Part shown: positions 7,413-10,152 of the stretch, in pieces
Numbering within the stretch: the first letter of the stretch is position 1
How the letters are laid out: every line of letters starts with the position of its first letter
DNA from: an uncultured Eubacteriales bacterium
GTDB lineage: Bacteria; Bacillota; Clostridia; Lachnospirales; Lachnospiraceae
DNA: 10,152 bases
Direction: 5' to 3'
Assembly (NCBI GenBank): GCA_900321145.1
Contig: ONVB01000032.1
Coordinates: 1-10,152 of the forward strand
The notes under the pieces: model-generated
Databases searched by the model: none
The model's input: the letters and a program-made list of their open reading frames with translations, nothing else
What the model was told of the DNA's origin: nothing
Position numbers and translations under genes: made by a program

Positions 7413-7442
7413 AAAGGGAGTCTCATACCAAAGACTCCCTTT
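7413..7442 (-). terminator. Intrinsic terminator after ptsI
   Basis: A perfect 11-bp stem (7413-7423 with 7432-7442, AAAGGGAGTCT) surrounds an 8-nt loop. On the minus strand it is followed by an unbroken T-run, then GTTG and nine more T. It begins 39 bp after the ptsI stop. The plus strand also has a T-rich tail (CTTTTTT), so the hairpin could work both ways, though no plus-strand gene needs it here. Confidence 0.9.
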
Positions 7443-7481
7443 CTTTTTTCATGATCTGCTTTACGCTTCCGCGGATGCTGT

Positions 7482-9131
7482 TTATTTTCTGCCTGCCTTG
7501 TACTCGGCTACATTTGTCTCAAGTACGGTCTTTCTGATGGGAAGGATGCGTCCCGGTGATACGGACAGCTCATCATATCCCATAGCGAGGAACTCCTTTG
7601 TGAGCGAAAGATCCGCACCGAGCTCTCCGCATATACCCGCCCACGCGCCGTGACGGTGTGCGGCATCCGCTATCATGGCAAGCATGCGCATGATAGCCGG
7701 GTGATGAGAGTCGTAGAACTCATCCAGGCTCTGATTCTGCCTGTCTATGGCCAGAGTATACTGTGTAAGGTCGTTGGTCCCCACACTGAAGAAATCCACT
7801 TCTTCCGCAAGCTCGTCCGCTACCATTACGGCAGCCGGTGTCTCGATCATGATCCCAAGCTCGATGTTCTTATCATAAGCAAATCCGTCAGCGTCAAGCT
7901 CCTTCTTTATATCCTCAACGATAGCCTTGATCTTCTTCACCTCATCCACGGAAATGATCATCGGGAACATAATGCTTATCTTTCCGAAAGCACTTGCTCG
8001 AAGTATGGCGCGAAGCTGAGTCTTGAAAACCTCCGGCCTCGTCAGACATATCCTTATGGCCCTCATACCCATGGCTGGATTTTCTTCCTTCGGAAGATCA
8101 AAATAATCCGCCTGCTTGTCCGCTCCTATATCAAGCGTCCTTATGATGACCTTCTTGCCCGCAAGTGTCTGTGCAACCTGCTTATATATAGCAAACTGCT
8201 CTTCCTCCGTCGGATAGTCATCCGAACCAAGGTAGATAAACTCCGATCTGAAAAGCCCTATTCCGCCCGCATCATTCTTCAGTACAAGCCCGAGATCCTT
8301 TGTGTTTCCGATATTTGCATACAGATTTATCTTCTGACCGTCTAAGGTCACATTTTCTTTGCCCTTAAGACGCTCTAAGAGGTTCTTCTTCTCCTCCTCT
8401 TCAAGAAGGAGCTTCTTCTTGGCCGCAAGCACCTCATCATCGGGTTCAACATAGAGTCTGCCCTCATAACCGTCTACGACGGCAAGCTTGCCGTCCACAC
8501 TGTCATCTAAGGGAACAGGACAGCCGATCAGCGCAGGTATGCTCATGGTCTTTGCGAGTATGGAGGTGTGCGAATTAGCCGAACCGTGTACGGTAACGAA
8601 GGAAAGTATCTTATCCTTATCCATCTGCACGGTCTCCGAAGGTGCAAGGTCATCGGCAACCACGATAACGGGTTCTTCGGACTGTATGCCGCCCGCGCCC
8701 GCACCCGAGAGCGCATTTATAAGCCTCTCGGTTATGTCCTTTATATCCGCAGCTCTTCCGCGGAAGTACTCCTCCTCCATCTCCGAGAACATCTTATAGA
8801 AATTATCGCCCGTCTGCGCAACCGCATACTCGGCATTTACACTCTCCGTCTCGATTATATTCTCAACAGACTCTATGAAGTCCTCATCATCCACCATAAG
8901 CTGGTGTGCCTCGAAGATCTCCGCACCGGACTCACCGACTTCCTTTACAGCCTTCTCGTACAGCCCTTTAAGCTGTTCTATGGCAGTATTTCTCGCTTCC
9001 TCATAGCGTTTCTTCTCCGCCTCGGCATCGTCTGTCTTAACGCGCTTCACAGACTGCTCCTGCTTCTTGTACACGCTGAGCTTTCCTATAGCCACTCCTT
9101 CAAATACCGCTTTACCATCATATATAGTCAT
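7482..9131 (-). CDS. ptsI: Phosphoenolpyruvate-protein phosphotransferase (PTS Enzyme I)
   Basis: This is cytoplasmic Enzyme I, which takes phosphate from PEP onto a histidine and passes it to HPr, the first step of PTS sugar uptake. The 549-aa product is slightly shorter than the usual 570-575. The N-terminal HPr-binding and phosphohistidine part runs to about residue 230, with the active His188 in GSANSHTSILAK (183-194); the more common form is GGRTSHT. The PEP-binding barrel follows, with GLFRSEF (292-298), RTLDIGADK (331-339), NPAMGMRAIR (351-360), the signature FFSVGTNDLTQYTLAIDR (447-464) and active Cys501 in GICGELGAD. All key catalytic residues seem present. An AAAGGGGG site precedes the ATG at 9131. 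The gene starts 29 bp after the ROK kinase and is followed by a strong terminator, so it is the last gene of the PTS unit. PEP synthase and PPDK share the barrel but are much longer. Confidence 0.97.
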   Translation of the reverse strand: MTIYDGKAVFEGVAIGKLSVYKKQEQSVKRVKTDDAEAEKKRYEEARNTAIEQLKGLYEKAVKEVGESGAEIFEAHQLMVDDEDFIESVENIIETESVNAEYAVAQTGDNFYKMFSEMEEEYFRGRAADIKDITERLINALSGAGAGGIQSEEPVIVVADDLAPSETVQMDKDKILSFVTVHGSANSHTSILAKTMSIPALIGCPVPLDDSVDGKLAVVDGYEGRLYVEPDDEVLAAKKKLLLEEEEKKNLLERLKGKENVTLDGQKINLYANIGNTKDLGLVLKNDAGGIGLFRSEFIYLGSDDYPTEEEQFAIYKQVAQTLAGKKVIIRTLDIGADKQADYFDLPKEENPAMGMRAIRICLTRPEVFKTQLRAILRASAFGKISIMFPMIISVDEVKKIKAIVEDIKKELDADGFAYDKNIELGIMIETPAAVMVADELAEEVDFFSVGTNDLTQYTLAIDRQNQSLDEFYDSHHPAIMRMLAMIADAAHRHGAWAGICGELGADLSLTKEFLAMGYDELSVSPGRILPIRKTVLETNVAEYKAGRK

Positions 9132-9160
9132 TAACCTATACCCCCTTTATCAAGCTCCTT

Positions 9161-10027
9161 TTACCCGGCATCCATCGCAAGCTTTATCGCACCCATTATT
9201 CCCTGGTCATCATTTAAGCCCGCCGGGATGATATAATTATCTATATCTTCAAGCTCCTTTGTCACAAGGTAGCCGTTTAAGTTCTCAAGTACCTTCTTCC
9301 TGATCATCGGGAAGAGCTTTTCCACATGCATAACCCCTCCGCCTAAAATAATCTTCTTGGGGCTTATGGTCAGGATAAGTGTTGCAAGTGCCTGAGCTAT
9401 GTAGTAGCTTTCAAGCTCCCAGACCTCTTCCTTGTCGATCAGCTCTCTTGCAGGCGCGCCCCATCTTGCTTCTATAGCAGGACCTGCCGCAAGACCCTCA
9501 AGACAGGTCCCGTGGAAGGGACACTTGCCTTCGTAAAGATCATTCTCAGCCTTTACAAGCCTCATATGCCCAAGCTCCGGATGAAGCATGCCATGTACTA
9601 CATTACCGCCGGAAAGTATGCCGCCTCCGACTCCGGTCCCGATAGTGATATAGAGCACATCTGACAATCCCTTTGCGGCTCCCCAGGTAACCTCACCGAT
9701 GAGAGATCCGTTCACATCCGTATCAAACCCAACGGGAACCTTAAGGCTTTCCTTCATCACACCCACTATATCATAGCCGGCCCACATGAGCTTCGGTGTT
9801 TTCTGTATATGTCCGTAGTCCGGCGATGACTTATCAAGCTCTATCGGTCCGAAGCAGGCTATACCGAGCGCCGCTATGTTCTTATCCTTAAAATAATCTA
9901 TTATCGCCGGCATTGTATCCTCGGGATTCTTCGTCGGTACGGATATCTGCTCAAGTATCTTTCCGTTCTCGTCCCCTATCGCGCAGACCATCTTGGTCCC
10001 GCCGGCTTCCAAAGCACCGTATATCAT
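9161..10027 (-). CDS. ROK-family sugar kinase, probable fructokinase
   Basis: This 288-aa cytoplasmic kinase belongs to the ROK family and most resembles the zinc-containing fructokinases (YdhR/GmuE/ScrK type), which make fructose 6-phosphate from fructose and ATP. Visible features are the N-terminal ATP-phosphate motif EAGGTK (7-12), FDTDVNG (101-107) with likely catalytic base D104, the second phosphate motif IGTGVGGG (129-136), and HPELGH (149-154) followed by CPFHGTC (169-175). H154, C169, H172 and C175 form the expected zinc site. The adenosine-side motif ILGGGV is at 227-232. The length is normal for the group, and there is no N-terminal DNA-binding domain, so it is an enzyme and not a ROK repressor. 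GGAGGA precedes the ATG at 10027. It lies between a probable ptsH and ptsI. Mannose or glucose as alternative substrates cannot be excluded. Confidence 0.9.
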   Translation of the reverse strand: MIYGALEAGGTKMVCAIGDENGKILEQISVPTKNPEDTMPAIIDYFKDKNIAALGIACFGPIELDKSSPDYGHIQKTPKLMWAGYDIVGVMKESLKVPVGFDTDVNGSLIGEVTWGAAKGLSDVLYITIGTGVGGGILSGGNVVHGMLHPELGHMRLVKAENDLYEGKCPFHGTCLEGLAAGPAIEARWGAPARELIDKEEVWELESYYIAQALATLILTISPKKIILGGGVMHVEKLFPMIRKKVLENLNGYLVTKELEDIDNYIIPAGLNDDQGIMGAIKLAMDAG

Positions 10028-10062
10028 ATGCGTTCCTCCACAGAAAATGTTACACTAAAACA

Positions 10063-10100
10063 CCAATCGGAGCCCTCCCGTAAGGGAAAGCTCCGATCGG
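10063..10100 (-). terminator. Hairpin terminator or attenuator between ptsH and ROK kinase
   Basis: Positions 10063-10079 and 10084-10100 form a 17-bp stem with a 4-nt loop, starting about 10 bp past the stop of the upstream gene. In minus-strand RNA every position pairs, three of them as G-U pairs; the plus-strand RNA would instead have three C/A mismatches. The tail is UGUUUUAGUGU, a short U-run. With no good promoter in the 35 bp before the kinase, partial termination with readthrough into the kinase and ptsI is likely. Confidence 0.75.
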
Positions 10101-10109
10101 CATTTAGTC

Positions 10110-10152
10110 TTAGAAATGCTCCTTCATGAAAGCCTCGATAGCCGCTGCTGCC
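10110..10152 (-). CDS. ptsH: C-terminal end of probable HPr (partial, runs off window)
   Basis: Only the last 13 codons and the TAA stop are inside the window; they read AAAAIEAFMKEHF. Clostridial HPr proteins commonly end in a helix of this kind (an Ala/Glu-rich stretch, then A-hydrophobic-EAFMKE plus two residues), and the gene sits just upstream of ptsI, as ptsH usually does. HPr is the small phosphocarrier that receives phosphate from Enzyme I. The active His15 and regulatory Ser46 lie outside the window, so the identity rests on this short tail and on context. Confidence 0.65.
   Translation of the reverse strand, partial: AAAAIEAFMKEHF

Noticed and set aside
7650..8345. 231-codon open frame on the plus strand opposite ptsI
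   Set aside because: It lies wholly inside the clear ptsI coding region on the other strand, has no recognisable domain, and is best explained as an antisense shadow of ptsI codon use.
8568..9134. 188-codon plus-strand open frame opposite the ptsI N-terminus
   Set aside because: It is antisense to conserved Enzyme I sequence, and its leucine/arginine-rich product looks like a reverse-strand artefact.

Overview
The window is a densely packed stretch of bacterial chromosome in which every gene I can support lies on the minus strand, so the reading order is from high to low coordinates. Moderate GC content, GGAGG-type ribosome binding sites, short intergenic gaps, U-tailed hairpin terminators and a VTC-domain/DUF4956 gene pair all suggest a Gram-positive Clostridia member, most likely Lachnospiraceae (Butyrivibrio/Roseburia-like). 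This is inferred from gene content and style; there is no rRNA or other phylogenetic marker.

Region A (10152 to 7413) is a sugar-phosphotransferase (PTS) block. It starts with the last 13 codons of what is probably ptsH (HPr), followed by a strong hairpin. Next come a ROK-family sugar kinase that looks like a zinc-containing fructokinase and ptsI (Enzyme I), 29 bp apart. A clear intrinsic terminator follows ptsI. EI passes phosphate from PEP to HPr. The hairpin after HPr could let HPr be made in excess over the kinase and EI.

Region B (about 7407 to 1638) is an unrecognised three-gene cassette with its own candidate promoter. It encodes a 520-aa protein with a charged N-terminus and a Gly/His/Cys-rich C-terminal half, a 590-aa GNAT acetyltransferase-like protein made of four GNAT-like modules of which only the first keeps the acetyl-CoA loop, and a 757-aa hydrophilic, helical, highly charged protein. 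Gaps are 14 and 60 bp and no terminator is visible inside, so they are probably co-transcribed. None has a signal peptide or obvious membrane segment. This is the best candidate for an undescribed system here, but its function cannot be read from the sequence.

Region C (about 1606 to 33) is a two-gene unit: a VTC-domain polyphosphate polymerase-like protein and a DUF4956 membrane protein. Their reading frames overlap by 8 bp, which suggests translational coupling, and a hairpin terminator follows. A candidate promoter lies in the 88-bp gap before the VTC gene. The two proteins probably act together in polyphosphate or another anionic-polymer process at the membrane.

The only non-coding stretches are short (under 165 bp) and hold the terminators, promoters and ribosome binding sites listed. 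I saw no tRNA, rRNA, CRISPR array, insertion sequence or long repeat.
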